In this document: piece by piece, positions 9,701-17,241 of the stretch
Layout of the letters: each line of letters begins with the position of its first letter
How positions within the stretch are numbered: position 1 is the stretch's first letter
Assembly: GCF_003367905.1 (NCBI RefSeq)
Contig: NZ_CP029462.1
Coordinates: 1,984,001 to 2,048,000, forward strand
From: Megasphaera stantonii
GTDB lineage: Bacteria; Bacillota; Negativicutes; Veillonellales; Megasphaeraceae
DNA: 64,000 nt
Direction of reading: 5' to 3'
The notes under the pieces: generated by a model
The model's input: only the letters and a program-made list of their open reading frames with translations
What the model was told of the DNA's origin: nothing
The model's database searches: none
Made by a program: the position numbers and the translations under genes

Positions 9701-12500
9701 AACGCAGGGAGACAATCCGACGACGACAGTCCATACGAAGTTGACTGAACAAGGATTGGAAACAACAGAATCCATAGCTATTGCCGGAGGCGGTAAAGAC
9801 GGTCCGGCCGCTGTATTGAATAAAGACGAGGACGGCGCCGGGCATATTATTCTCCAAGGCAGCGGCAATGGTGGAGAAGTTCCCAAGGCCGATATTTTGG
9901 TTAGCCGCGGAGATGGTGCGCTGAATAACAATACTGGAATATATGAAGACAAGCCGTATATGGATCGCCTGCAATATACAGACAGTGCGCTGAAGGTTCA
10001 CCGTGTAGCCACCCTTGATGATGGCTTTATATTGGATACGAACGGCAATAATAAGAAAAAGGTTTTCTTAAATCAAACCGTTAATGTCGTAGACGGCGTC
10101 AATACAGCTGTATCAGAGATTAACGATAATGAGGGAATATACTCGTTTCATGTCGACGTGACTGGCTTGCCTATGGAATATGTCGATGCAGACGGACAGG
10201 TACTCGTACGCATTGGCGATACCTTCTATACGAAAAACAGCATAAAGGATGGCTCTGCTTCCGGAGCAACAGAAGGTACCCCTGTCAATATTCGCCTGAC
10301 AGAAGCAGCTGGCCGCGGAGAAGGTGATGTACCGACGCTGACTCAGGTAGGCAGCGGTCGCCGGAGCGGTGCGAGAACAGATAGTACCCCGTGGGAGGCT
10401 TTCTTTGACTCGGCTTCCGAAAAGACGGTTGCACCGATGCTGACTAATGGCGCCAACATCGGCGATGTAAAAGCAGCTATTGAATATATTGCAAAAGCTG
10501 GAACCGGAACTGGTGAAACAGGCGGGTTTGGTCTGAAGGGCAACAACGGTACTGTACGGCAGGATCTGGGGAGTGTCATTGCGGTGAGAGGCGGTATGGA
10601 TGATACTGCCAAGCGCACGGATGAAAATACATATGTCAGCGTTCAGGGCGAGACCAAAGAACTCGTTGTAGAACTGGCTAAAGACCTGAAAGGGCTGACA
10701 TCGGTAACGACGACTGGTGAAAATGGAACGAAGACCGTTCTCAGCGGTACAGGAGTAGAGGCGTCGCGGACGACTAAAGACGAGCAGGGCAGCGAAATTG
10801 TTGAGAAAACTGCTCTTACTGCAGGCGGAGTATCCCTTGAAGACGGAAAAGGAGGTTCGTACACGGCTTCTGCAGACGGAAGCATTATTCGGGATGCTGA
10901 AGGCAACCAGACCGAAACAAACAGCGGCGGCATTGTAATTACTGCTGCCGGTCATGAGTCCGTATCGCTGACAGAAACTGGTTTGAATAATGGTGGAAAC
11001 CAGATTCAGCATGTTGCCAGTGGTCTGACAGATGAGAACGGAAAAGCAGTTGATGATTTATCGAAGGCCGTCGATACTAACGCTGTAAATGTCGGTGACT
11101 TAAAGAGCGTGTATAATGCATTGACGACCAATTTGTCCAACACCGTAAATACGCAGCCTTTAACCTTTAAAGGTGACAGCGGTGCGCCTATTACCCGCAA
11201 ACTTGGAGATACGCTGGCCATTAAAGGCGGGGCCGGCGGTACGCTGACTTCGGGAAATATCGGCGTTGTGTCTGATGGCAGCGATACGCTGAATATCGAA
11301 CTGGCTGACACGCTTACAGGGCTGAAAGGCATTACTTCTGATACAATTACTGCCAATAGTTCGCTGACTGTCGGCAAGGAAAAAGATCAGACTACAATAC
11401 TCGGTTCGGAAATGATTTCCGATAAGAATGGCAGCAAAACGACTATAAGCGGCAACCAGATTCATACATCTGATGCATCGGGAAATCATACGATGCATAT
11501 TGATGGTGACCGCATCATTGTACAAAATAACGAAAATGGGCCTGGTGGCGGCAGCAAGAGTATCTTTGGTTCGGATCAGATTTATCACGTTGACGGCAGC
11601 GGAAACGAGGTAGCTATTCAAGGCGATACGATTACGGCCCGCGGCAAAGACAATCAGGGCAATATGCATGAGACGGAAATAAATCAGAGCGGCGTTGCTT
11701 CTTCCGCAACGGATCAGGACGGCACTGTCGTTCGTGCCGCCGTCATTGATGACGGCGGCCTGACGGTTCGGGCTAATCCGCTGAAACGTCAGGACGGCAC
11801 TGTGTTACAGGACAGTGACGGCAATCCTGTTTATGGGACGGAGACGCATGTAGCTGAAACGGGTGTTGTCATTGTCGGTGCTTCGGAGTCTGGGCGAGTA
11901 TCTGCTGTTTCCCTGACAGCAGACGGACTCAATAACGGTGGGAATCGCATTACAAACGTTGCCCCTGGCGTAGATGCGACCGATGCTGTCAACGTGTCGC
12001 AGCTTCATGGCATGGAATCCAATCTTCGCAATGAAATCGGCGATGTAGGTGCCGCATCGGCAGCATTAGCCGGCTTGAAGCCTATTCAGTATGATCCGCT
12101 GGAACCGACACAGCTCATGGCTGCTGCCGGTACCTATCGAGGCAAGCAGTCGGTGGCTCTGGGGATTGCTCATTACAAAAATGAAGATCTGATGTTCCAT
12201 TTCGGCGCGACCATCGGTTCTGCTCATACGATGGCCAATATCGGCGTTACCTATAAATTCGGAAGTCATGATGAAAAGAAGGTGATTCCGGAACGGTACA
12301 AAGCAGGCCCTATTAGTTCGGCATATGTCATGCAGGATGAAATTACGGCTCTTAAGGCAGAGAATGCACGCATGCAGGCTGATGGAGAAAAGCTCAGTGC
12401 GGCATACAGCGAATTGAATGAAATGTATAAGAAGGTACAGAAGGACAATGAGGAAATAAAACGCCAGCTTGCCTATTTGATGGAGCGCGTAAAGGGATAA
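3744..12500 (+). CDS. Trimeric autotransporter adhesin (type Vc secretion, YadA-like)
   Basis: This is a very large surface protein (2918 residues) that is expected to trimerise and anchor itself in the outer membrane. The start is the ATG at 3744 behind GGAGGG. Residues 1-27 match the extended signal peptide region of type V proteins, with a hydrophobic core at about 41-58 and likely cleavage after VNA (59). The head follows, with many left-handed YadA-like repeats of the type xAIGxxAxxxG, interrupted by two helix-rich insertions (about 5410-5740 and 6495-6985). The middle has WY repeats and two long tandem units rich in VNVGDLK-type neck motifs. DAVNVSQL precedes the anchor, a short four-strand YadA-type segment (about 12045-12260). 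Unusually, 79 more residues follow the anchor, mostly predicted coiled coil. The ligand is unknown. A bidirectional terminator follows. Confidence 0.93.
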   Translation: MNRLFKVIFNRNKCCYEVVSELARSCGRCKSSVIKGAEKGSLAAAVLLMLSYPLGPVNAAYETLFDSDGVSVSYDEGTKKLLIHHDGRDTEVDGRFIISGGTYDSSLMTITYNPDTQNFTVVKKGTAEPRPALASMAAAVSNIGISAAPTAADDASAASNVVYDSNSNSVVILNSDGSIPSDSGNGPVKDSILLNPSSTTHTVNTSNSQKSILIGTDARVGHDDAFDEVTTRAGYSAKNEKNGESNIVIGNDARVITNYYEGPKSSHEYKKSVIGTAKNRDNNTVIGNGAMSSGRETVVLGFGASTVVDPDDTNAYNDYAVAIGSKARSQGYGSVAIGYAAQVTGYDSIVIGSSVPTNKSMYTLGLARDSVVIGSNSIGFENTSISVGRRNLVGVPNPDLITQDAKGYWILKATAIHDMKTADSVAVGTSLVVPSQGSVALGKMNYAKGTASTAVGKGVQALSNGAIAIGQGAPIDGVLPDEYWKLDLVDKTNIAGDVLAGSRSRPLKKYREYLSADDPGGFRVIGENAVGIGSYGQVRGDGAVMIASGAAPFDASNQKAYEAENMAVQQAKLDIAAKEGVLEAIEKQKDKNSPITDKNTKDLAIYLEKTYGIGYDAEHDFAGTIADTLSRNIVESKLSAAKLASDFRKKWLEGKYSFVEGEAAVGLGRFVQVHGDRALAIGDHAIVGDGADKTADDAIAMGGYAKVTGKNSLVFGFGGMERIHMDGTAETLTEPQFNLVSGARSILLGSYSKVLGDNAFGIGNNLSVDVDYGISLGDYSSVSGAYGLNFGYNGTVDGKNGINIGSIGKAAAENALNFGTEGMSSGTDSINIGTEGRATMNNAISIGYRGQATGDSTIALGGFSIADHDNSIAIGANGTVHAVNSASVGVGSAVMARNSLSLGNSNAIAINRSIPLGVLADDDIAHALTTAKATLDNGGVIASNIAEAQKENDAAKLQVWTAYKQEAFEAIGKDGIAAQIDKYQKAYDESNAVSGAQRDEDAIAAAKKNLDLWMAYQQEVQPLSNVTAIGTAAEFKALRDKLLGDNFIADERRLTAEESARYRILAAKRYDVPLHDVVALGNNITETTLNSVFLGNKAAYVSFNPENVTPAQPLLNADGKSIIQADGTIAYTPVADEGNTTRGIDTSYTNEVVYTYRRNKDGQIEIIRVSHDFAGARNVVGVVSVGGEVTGYDQKTIKVTDPETGQIVDKTVKIPIVATRRIQNVAPGLLSPTSSDAVNGSQLYALGHVVGNLATSVADQIGPNTTITEDGKVVFDDGAYGIGGTKEAPTHAYNLVDFINMRRIELRGDTDWHRGKDGQWQMISNSPGMAEIHAKTTADGHTVYEVHVDQFMDTQARNGNTVVKAEDNYWYETAELEDKTYIPEENKWYAKADAAVNERQADGKWYAKADIQDKAYVNGKWYNNSDLGKDGKNFYESDQNWYNTSDMVNGKPAANARPVAAPDEAAVSEAAVVPVSNPNKAVLENVLIDPNNHTPTLLNGIESLFETTVTGNGVKENTELGDIGLGTNTFIAALNDSPAEKSHYAATVGDLKKMSDTPLFFSGNAGTADESENGANTFPRKLSQNINIVGDIELSKTDAAGKAKELAAMVTNGNIGVVSDGKETLTIKMASDLKGLHSITTTETSDDGTTRTTVVNGSGVETNGHVVMTGGSTGDNTAPKADMIVVQGMPGADSAKDTGTGSGSESSLSYMDRIQYTDSASKTHQVATLDDGWFLQANGNSPVSVKLNDTVQLKDGINAKVSPIASKGGIHTFQINVTGLPLVFSDNKGSMLTKIGDVYYREEDIENGSPKPGADAISPNQIRAAISLVGADGSRTNPLQLENLGSGLMAKDGSSVLLSEVTDDNPVWNNAVNVGDLKNAVASLTTGSAGGGFGLTGNDWSKAVMQDLGNTIAVQGGMTDSEARTDVNTYVSVQERQGKNILVVEMAKNLQDLTSLSASQDVSGSDGQSVRQTTILDGNGVVIRTETQGDNPTTTVHTKLTEQGLETTESIAIAGGGKDGPAAVLNKDEDGAGHIILQGSGNGGEVPKADILVSRGDGALNNNTGIYEDKPYMDRLQYTDSALKVHRVATLDDGFILDTNGNNKKKVFLNQTVNVVDGVNTAVSEINDNEGIYSFHVDVTGLPMEYVDADGQVLVRIGDTFYTKNSIKDGSASGATEGTPVNIRLTEAAGRGEGDVPTLTQVGSGRRSGARTDSTPWEAFFDSASEKTVAPMLTNGANIGDVKAAIEYIAKAGTGTGETGGFGLKGNNGTVRQDLGSVIAVRGGMDDTAKRTDENTYVSVQGETKELVVELAKDLKGLTSVTTTGENGTKTVLSGTGVEASRTTKDEQGSEIVEKTALTAGGVSLEDGKGGSYTASADGSIIRDAEGNQTETNSGGIVITAAGHESVSLTETGLNNGGNQIQHVASGLTDENGKAVDDLSKAVDTNAVNVGDLKSVYNALTTNLSNTVNTQPLTFKGDSGAPITRKLGDTLAIKGGAGGTLTSGNIGVVSDGSDTLNIELADTLTGLKGITSDTITANSSLTVGKEKDQTTILGSEMISDKNGSKTTISGNQIHTSDASGNHTMHIDGDRIIVQNNENGPGGGSKSIFGSDQIYHVDGSGNEVAIQGDTITARGKDNQGNMHETEINQSGVASSATDQDGTVVRAAVIDDGGLTVRANPLKRQDGTVLQDSDGNPVYGTETHVAETGVVIVGASESGRVSAVSLTADGLNNGGNRITNVAPGVDATDAVNVSQLHGMESNLRNEIGDVGAASAALAGLKPIQYDPLEPTQLMAAAGTYRGKQSVALGIAHYKNEDLMFHFGATIGSAHTMANIGVTYKFGSHDEKKVIPERYKAGPISSAYVMQDEITALKAENARMQADGEKLSAAYSELNEMYKKVQKDNEEIKRQLAYLMERVKG
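7845..8092 (+). repeat. Short WY repeats inside the adhesin
   Basis: Five segments carry a WY or FY core followed by an acidic or helical stretch (WYETAEL, WYAKADA, WYAKADI, WYNNSDL, WYNTSDM), spaced about 14-20 residues apart. They sit between the head and the long repeat units and differ in composition from both. They are plainly degenerate copies of one motif. Confidence 0.7.
8871..11060 (+). repeat. Two long tandem units in the adhesin stalk
   Basis: Two units of about 362-369 residues follow each other. Matching landmarks are YMDRIQYTDSA (residue 1710) and YMDRLQYTDSA (2072), VATLDDG in both, VTGLP in both, GGFGLTGN (1891) and GGFGLKGN (2260), then NTYVSVQ in both. The copies have diverged, so the duplication is old. 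Further partial copies of the same theme flank them (NIGVVSDG at about 8584 and 11258). Confidence 0.75.
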
Positions 12501-12521
12501 GAGAGAAACATATTCTATATA

Positions 12522-12560
12522 AAAAAGAGAATCTGTCCGCACGGACAGATTCTCTTTTTG
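12522..12560. terminator. Bidirectional terminator between the adhesin and NhaD genes
   Basis: AAAAAGAGAATCTGTCC and GGACAGATTCTCTTTTT form a long perfect stem around a short loop, with A and T tracts on either side. It serves both convergent genes. Confidence 0.9.
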
Positions 12561-12577
12561 TATGAGTACATCTGCAT

Positions 12578-14023
12578 TTACCAGAAGAAAATGATCATAT
12601 CGAGGATAAAGGTCGGAATAAGAATGGCACAGGACCAACCCATATATCCAAAGAAACTGGGCATCTTGATTTTGTTTTCTTCAGCAATGGATTTAACCAT
12701 AAAGTTCGGCGCATTGCCGATATACGTATTGGCGCCCATAAATACGGCACCTGCGGAAATCGCTTCCAGCATGAGCTGGGATACCGTGCCGACGGAAGTC
12801 GCGATGCCCTGCGTCGCGCCGAGGGCTCCCGCCGTCTGGAGGAAGACGAGATATGTCGGCGTGTTGTCCAGGAAGGACGACAGGGCCCCCGTTGCCCAGA
12901 ACATCTGCCACGGTTCGGACAAGCCCAGTTCCGCGCCGTGGGTCTTCAGGAAGATCAGGGCCGGAATCATGGTGATGAAGATGCCGATGAACAGCTTCGC
13001 CACTTCAGCGATGGGCGCGTAGGTAAATTCGTTGAGCTGACGCGTTTCCGTCTTCGTCGTCTTGAGGGATAAGTACGCCGCCAGCAGGATGAGGATGATT
13101 TCGACTACCGTCGCATAGGGGAAGACGATTTCATCGTATACGGGAATGCCCGCCCCGTTGGCGAAGAAGGCGAATTCCTTAGGAAGGACGCCGTTGGCGA
13201 CGACGCCGACGATGATCAGGGCGATGAAGACGATGTTGTGCGCGCCTTCAACGCGGATCGGCTCTTTTTCAGCAGGCTGGTTATCCTGGGGCGAACGGCC
13301 GGCGGCCAGCTCCTTTTTGTACAAATGGGAATCGAGGAAGAAAAAGACGAGGAACAGGATGACCATATTAAACAATAAAATAGGCAGGAGATGGAAGGTC
13401 CAGGTAAAGGGGACGCCGCGCTGGAAGCCCATGAACAGGGGCGGGTCGCCGAGGGGCGTCAGGCAGCCGCCGATGTTGGCGACGAGGAAGATGAAGAATA
13501 CGATGACGTGGACCTTTTTCTGCCGCCAGGCGTTGGCCTTGATGACCGGCCGGATCATGAGCATGGCTGCGCCGGTCGTGCCGACCCAGCTGGCCAGGAC
13601 GGTGCCGATGAGCAGGAGGAGGGCGTTGATCTTGGGCGTACCTGCTAAGGTCCCCTTGACGGCGATGCCGCCGGCGACGACGAACAGGCCGAAGAGGAGG
13701 ACGATAAAGGGAACGTAATCGATCAATACTGATTCCAGGAGCCGGAACAACGCTTCGCCCATGCCGTAGGCTGCGGCGAAGGGGACGAGGAAGACCAGGG
13801 ACCAGCCGATAGCCACGGCAAGCATATTTTTTTCCCACCAGTGGGGCTTGACGAGGGGGCAGATAGCGATGGACAAGAGCATGCCGACGAAGGGGATAAT
13901 GCTCCAGGCCGGCAGGGTGGCGCTGACGATAGCGTGAGCGCCGCCTTCGCTGGCGAACGCTGCCGGAACAGACGTCAGGCAGAGCAGCAGCGCAAGGCAT
14001 AAGGGACGGAATAAGGTTTTCAT
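12578..14023 (-). CDS. nhaD: NhaD-type Na+/H+ antiporter (ion transporter superfamily)
   Basis: A polytopic inner-membrane protein of about 481 residues that probably exchanges Na+ for H+. It has an N-terminal signal-like segment (MKTLFRPLCLALLLCL...AFA) and roughly 11-12 hydrophobic segments. NhaD-like motifs include WVGTTGAAMLMIRP and NIGGCLTPLGDPPLF, and late in the protein SSFLDNTPTYLVF and FMGANTYIGNAPNFMVK. I chose the ATG at 14023: AAGGCGG lies upstream, while an earlier ATG at 14068 has no Shine-Dalgarno and sits only about 12 bases after a TATAAT -10 (14081-14086, minus strand). It is monocistronic and divergent from the Usp genes. Paired with Rnf it could interconvert Na+ and H+ gradients (inference). 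Confidence 0.85.
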   Translation of the reverse strand: MKTLFRPLCLALLLCLTSVPAAFASEGGAHAIVSATLPAWSIIPFVGMLLSIAICPLVKPHWWEKNMLAVAIGWSLVFLVPFAAAYGMGEALFRLLESVLIDYVPFIVLLFGLFVVAGGIAVKGTLAGTPKINALLLLIGTVLASWVGTTGAAMLMIRPVIKANAWRQKKVHVIVFFIFLVANIGGCLTPLGDPPLFMGFQRGVPFTWTFHLLPILLFNMVILFLVFFFLDSHLYKKELAAGRSPQDNQPAEKEPIRVEGAHNIVFIALIIVGVVANGVLPKEFAFFANGAGIPVYDEIVFPYATVVEIILILLAAYLSLKTTKTETRQLNEFTYAPIAEVAKLFIGIFITMIPALIFLKTHGAELGLSEPWQMFWATGALSSFLDNTPTYLVFLQTAGALGATQGIATSVGTVSQLMLEAISAGAVFMGANTYIGNAPNFMVKSIAEENKIKMPSFFGYMGWSCAILIPTFILDMIIFFW

Positions 14024-14199
14024 TTCGGTAACAACCGCCTTTCTTTTGGAAATACAAGCCGTTTCCATGTATTACTTACAATTATAACATAAGTTGGAGA
14101 ATGAATGTACTAAATTTTAGAAAAGATGAGTATAACGTATAACATGCCGCAATGAGCAGGGATACTTGCCGATGTTATATGCCGAAATGACAGGGCGCG

Positions 14200-14228
14200 A
14201 CAGATTTTTTCGCAGAAATCTGTTTTTT
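14200..14228 (+). terminator. Terminator-like hairpin upstream of the first Usp gene
   Basis: ACAGATTT pairs with AAATCTGT around an 8-nt loop and is followed by six T. No gene on this strand ends just before it, so it is either an attenuator for a longer Usp transcript or a stop for stray transcription. Confidence 0.5.
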
Positions 14229-14235
14229 CGTAAAG

Positions 14236-14283
14236 AAAAAGAAGGATTTTGGCGACGTATAGAGAATTTATCTATATAGAAAG
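14236..14283 (+). repeat. Upstream block shared by both Usp genes, copy 1
   Basis: This block begins AAAAAGAAGGA, continues through a (A)CGTATA core and ends in an AT-rich -10-like stretch. It resembles 14816-14862 before the second gene over its whole length. A possible promoter here is TTGGCG (14249-14254), 18 bases, then TATATA (14273-14278). Confidence 0.6.
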
Positions 14284-14304
14284 GGTAAGACAGGAGGGAT
14301 TCAT

Positions 14305-14751
14305 ATGAAACAATATAACAACATCATCGTTCCGACGGACGGCTCGGTTAACTCCAAGCGGGCGCTGGAACATGCCGTCGTCATCGCTTCGGCCTTGGGA
14401 GCTACGATTACGTTGGTATATGTGGCGAATATCGTATCGGTAATCTCTAACTTCGACCAAATTCCGAATGCCAGCGGATACGTGACGGAACAAGTCGCTC
14501 TGGACATGGAAGAAGAAGGCAAGAGCATTCTCGACGACTATGCGAAGGTCATTCCGCAGAATATCGAAGTCAAGAGCGTCTTTGAAGTCGGCTCTCCGGG
14601 ACCGGCCGTATTGTCTGTCGCTAAAAAGTACAACGCCGACCTCATCGTCATGGGAAGCCGCGGCTTAGGGCCTTTGAAAGGTCTGTTCATGGGATCTGTC
14701 AGCAGCTACGTCGTCACGCATTCCGTTTGCCCCGTATTGATTGTCAAATAA
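14305..14751 (+). CDS. Universal stress protein UspA family, copy 1
   Basis: A 148-residue single-domain Usp protein, the usual length. It starts with the beta-strand and motif NIIVPTDGS and ends with the nucleotide-binding signature G-2x-G-9x-G(S/T), seen as GSRG, then GPLKGLF, then MGSVSS. The complete signature suggests an ATP-binding type Usp, a soluble dimer acting in stress tolerance. It is strongly similar to the following gene throughout, including the identical Shine-Dalgarno stretch ACAGGAGGGATTCAT. The two genes are separated by 144 bases with their own upstream block, so each may have its own promoter. Confidence 0.92.
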   Translation: MKQYNNIIVPTDGSVNSKRALEHAVVIASALGATITLVYVANIVSVISNFDQIPNASGYVTEQVALDMEEEGKSILDDYAKVIPQNIEVKSVFEVGSPGPAVLSVAKKYNADLIVMGSRGLGPLKGLFMGSVSSYVVTHSVCPVLIVK

Positions 14752-14815
14752 GCGGGGAACTGGGCGGATACAAGGGTATTTTGCATTCCGTAATTTCATA
14801 AGATGAAAGACGATA

Positions 14816-14862
14816 AAAAAGAAGGAATTTCTCAACGTATATAGAAGTTATTTAATATAAAG
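14816..14862 (+). repeat. Upstream block shared by both Usp genes, copy 2
   Basis: This is the counterpart of 14236-14283, with the same opening AAAAAGAAGGA, the ACGTATA core and a similar AT-rich end. The conservation between two non-coding stretches points to a duplicated promoter or operator. Confidence 0.6.
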
Positions 14863-14895
14863 ACCTGCTAGACCTAATCGACAGGAGGGATTCAT

Positions 14896-15342
14896 ATGAC
14901 AAAGTACAACTCGATCCTCGTTCCGATTGATGGTTCTGACAACGCCAAACGGGCATTGGAACAAGCCGTTGACCTCGCGACGACTTACGGCGCTTCTATT
15001 ACGTTGGCCTATGTGGCTCATGATATCGCCCCGCTGGCAAACTTCGACCAAATTTCCACGGCGACGGAATACGTAAAAGAACACCTGCCTCAGGATATGG
15101 AAAAAGAAGGCCAGGTATTTCTCGACGGTATTGCAAAGACCGTGCCGGAGTCGGTTCCCGTCAAAAGTGTATTCGCCGTCGGTTCTCCGGGACCGGCTAT
15201 CGTAGAAGCGGCGAAGGACGGCGACTTTGATTTGATCGTCATGGGAAGCCGGGGCTTAGGGCCCTTGAAAGGGCTGTTCCTCGGGTCTGTCAGCAGCTAT
15301 GTCGTTACTCGTGCAGGATGCTCCGTGCTGATTGTAAAATAA
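14896..15342 (+). CDS. Universal stress protein UspA family, copy 2
   Basis: A 148-residue paralogue of the preceding gene. It opens with SILVPIDGS and keeps the full ATP-binding signature (MGSRGLG, then GLFLGSVSS). The C-terminal strand SVLIVK aligns with PVLIVK of copy 1. The two proteins are equal in length and align without obvious gaps, so the pair came from a tandem duplication and has since diverged mainly in the middle third. An intrinsic terminator follows, closing the pair. Confidence 0.92.
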   Translation: MTKYNSILVPIDGSDNAKRALEQAVDLATTYGASITLAYVAHDIAPLANFDQISTATEYVKEHLPQDMEKEGQVFLDGIAKTVPESVPVKSVFAVGSPGPAIVEAAKDGDFDLIVMGSRGLGPLKGLFLGSVSSYVVTRAGCSVLIVK

Positions 15343-15355
15343 TGGTATAAGAGAA

Positions 15356-15393
15356 GGCTTTGTCCCTTGCAAGGCGGGACAAAGTCTTTTTTT
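15356..15393 (+). terminator. Intrinsic terminator after the Usp pair
   Basis: GGCTTTGTCCC pairs with GGGACAAAGTC (one G-T pair) and is followed by seven T. Confidence 0.85.
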
Positions 15394-15489
15394 CATGTAT
15401 GGGATTTGCCTATTTTGTGATATACTGATGATGCGCAGGAATACGACTGCGCGATACTATGACTACTACGTGCCTGGGAGGCAGCATAT

Positions 15490-17241
15490 ATGATATGGAA
15501 AAATAATACGGAGTGGCTGAATCGGCAAATCAGCGATTGGGCCGCTAAAGGTTGGATTTCTGCGGAGGCAGAACAAAACATACGGCAGTCCTGCCGGAGA
15601 CAGGGCGTTACGGGCTGGCCGGCCCTGGTGTATACGGCCTTAGCCATCGTGACCTGTTCTATTCTCGGCGTCGCTTTGATCTGGGGCGCCGCTTACGTGT
15701 GGTATCACATTTCCGTCGCCCTGCGGATGGCCCTGGCTGTCGTCCTGCTGGTCCTTTCGCAAAGCGGCGTGGCCCTGGCCTTGTTCCAAAATCGTCAGGG
15801 GACGCTGCTGGGAGAAGGCGTCGCCTTAGCCCAGTGCGTGGCCGTATTCGTGTCGATAGCCATGGCGGGACAGACCTTTTATCTGGGCTGGGATACGCCG
15901 GCCTATATTTTCACCTGCGCTGTCCTGAGCCTGCCGGCGGCGTACCTGCTGCGAGCTGTGGGGGCCGTCGTGGTGTATTGCTTTGCCGTGCTGGTTTGGG
16001 CGGCTCTGGGCGGGTATATCAACGCGCCGGGAGGAGCGGCCTTTTTCTGGCTCTTCGTCGTCCTGCCGCTTCCGATGTACCGCCTGCTGGTGCAGCAGAA
16101 GGACGAGGTCCGATTATCTGTTTTCTCCTGGACGGTCACTGTCACAGTGTTCGCCGCCTTCGGACTGGCTACGCGCAATGCGGCGTACATTCCCTTTTTG
16201 CTGCTGTCGGCTTTGGCGGCGGTCATTATGCTGACGGGGTATTCCATCGATATCCGCAAGTCCTGGGGCGTTCCGTTCCGCTGGTTCGGGCGCTTTGCCG
16301 CGGCGGCGTCGCTGCTTATTTCCTGTATGCCCGTCTCCTGGTACGGCGTCGCCGATATTCAGGGCTTTCATTGGACGACGATGACCATCTTGTTCCTCCT
16401 GTTTCTGCTGATCATCGCCCTGCTGGCCCGGGGCGTCAAGACGCGCCTTTGGGGGCCGGTGATATATTCCTTTATCCCCTTCATCTTATTAGGGGAAACG
16501 CTGATCGTGCGCAGCGGCCTTTATTCGTCCGTACCGCTCATCATTTCGGCGGCCTACATGATCTTCCTGGGCTTTTATGAAATCATGCAGGGCGTCAAGG
16601 GCGGCCATGTCAATCATACGCGCTTCGGCACGGTGATGCTGGCCTGCCTCATGCTGGTCTTTGTCTTCGCCACGACCTTTTCGCCTGTCGTGCCCCTGGT
16701 CGTCATGGCGATTTTGGGATTGGTGTTCTTCCAGCGCCGCCGCACGGCGTCCAGCCGGAAAAACGCAGAACTGCGGGCCGCCCGCCGCTCCCGCGTAAAG
16801 CATACGGCGGCGACGGTGCGCCGGGAGACGGAAGCAGCGAAAACCGACGAAGGGGAATCAGCACCGGTATTCGAGTCCCCCCAGGAGGCGAAGGACGCGG
16901 CGGCCGACGCCGACACGCTGGCTGAATGGATGAAGGATATTCATCTTCCGCCGTTGGAAGACCTGACGCCGGAACCGGAAGATACGGGATATCGCCCGGC
17001 CGGAACGGTGACGCCGAAGGAAGCGCCGCGGTCGCAGTTTGTGCCGCCCGTGTTCCGCAGTCCCGACGCGATCGCCCTGCCGACGATGAAGGAAGAAGGG
17101 CGCATGCGGAAGAAAGCAGACGAGCCGCGGCCGGCAGAGCGGATAACCTCTTCGCCGTGGCAGTCGATGGCCGGTCCGGCTAAGCGGGAAAAACATTTTT
17201 CGCGGTCGCCGTGGTCGCAGGAAGGAGACACGAAGAAATGA
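15490..17241 (+). CDS. DUF2157 multi-spanning membrane protein
   Basis: 583 residues. The N-terminal 40 residues match the DUF2157 opening, a short amphipathic helical unit (LNRQISDWAAKGWISAEAEQNI). About a dozen hydrophobic segments follow to about residue 420, then a long hydrophilic, charged and proline-rich cytoplasmic tail of about 160 residues. The function of DUF2157 is not established. Its gene often neighbours one for a GDYXXLXY protein, as here. GGGAGG lies 7 bases before the ATG. The stop overlaps the next start (ATGA), so the two are translationally coupled. The extended charged tail is longer than the membrane core requires and may be a docking segment (inference). Confidence 0.75.
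   Translation: MIWKNNTEWLNRQISDWAAKGWISAEAEQNIRQSCRRQGVTGWPALVYTALAIVTCSILGVALIWGAAYVWYHISVALRMALAVVLLVLSQSGVALALFQNRQGTLLGEGVALAQCVAVFVSIAMAGQTFYLGWDTPAYIFTCAVLSLPAAYLLRAVGAVVVYCFAVLVWAALGGYINAPGGAAFFWLFVVLPLPMYRLLVQQKDEVRLSVFSWTVTVTVFAAFGLATRNAAYIPFLLLSALAAVIMLTGYSIDIRKSWGVPFRWFGRFAAAASLLISCMPVSWYGVADIQGFHWTTMTILFLLFLLIIALLARGVKTRLWGPVIYSFIPFILLGETLIVRSGLYSSVPLIISAAYMIFLGFYEIMQGVKGGHVNHTRFGTVMLACLMLVFVFATTFSPVVPLVVMAILGLVFFQRRRTASSRKNAELRAARRSRVKHTAATVRRETEAAKTDEGESAPVFESPQEAKDAAADADTLAEWMKDIHLPPLEDLTPEPEDTGYRPAGTVTPKEAPRSQFVPPVFRSPDAIALPTMKEEGRMRKKADEPRPAERITSSPWQSMAGPAKREKHFSRSPWSQEGDTKK

Noticed and set aside
10113-11012. A 299-codon minus-strand frame within the adhesin
   Set aside because: Composition is erratic, with no domain and no start signal. 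The adhesin frame covers it fully.
15552-16580. A 342-codon plus frame inside the DUF2157 gene
   Set aside because: It is out of frame with the gene that has the Shine-Dalgarno and transmembrane pattern, and is arginine/glycine-rich as GC-rich shadows are.
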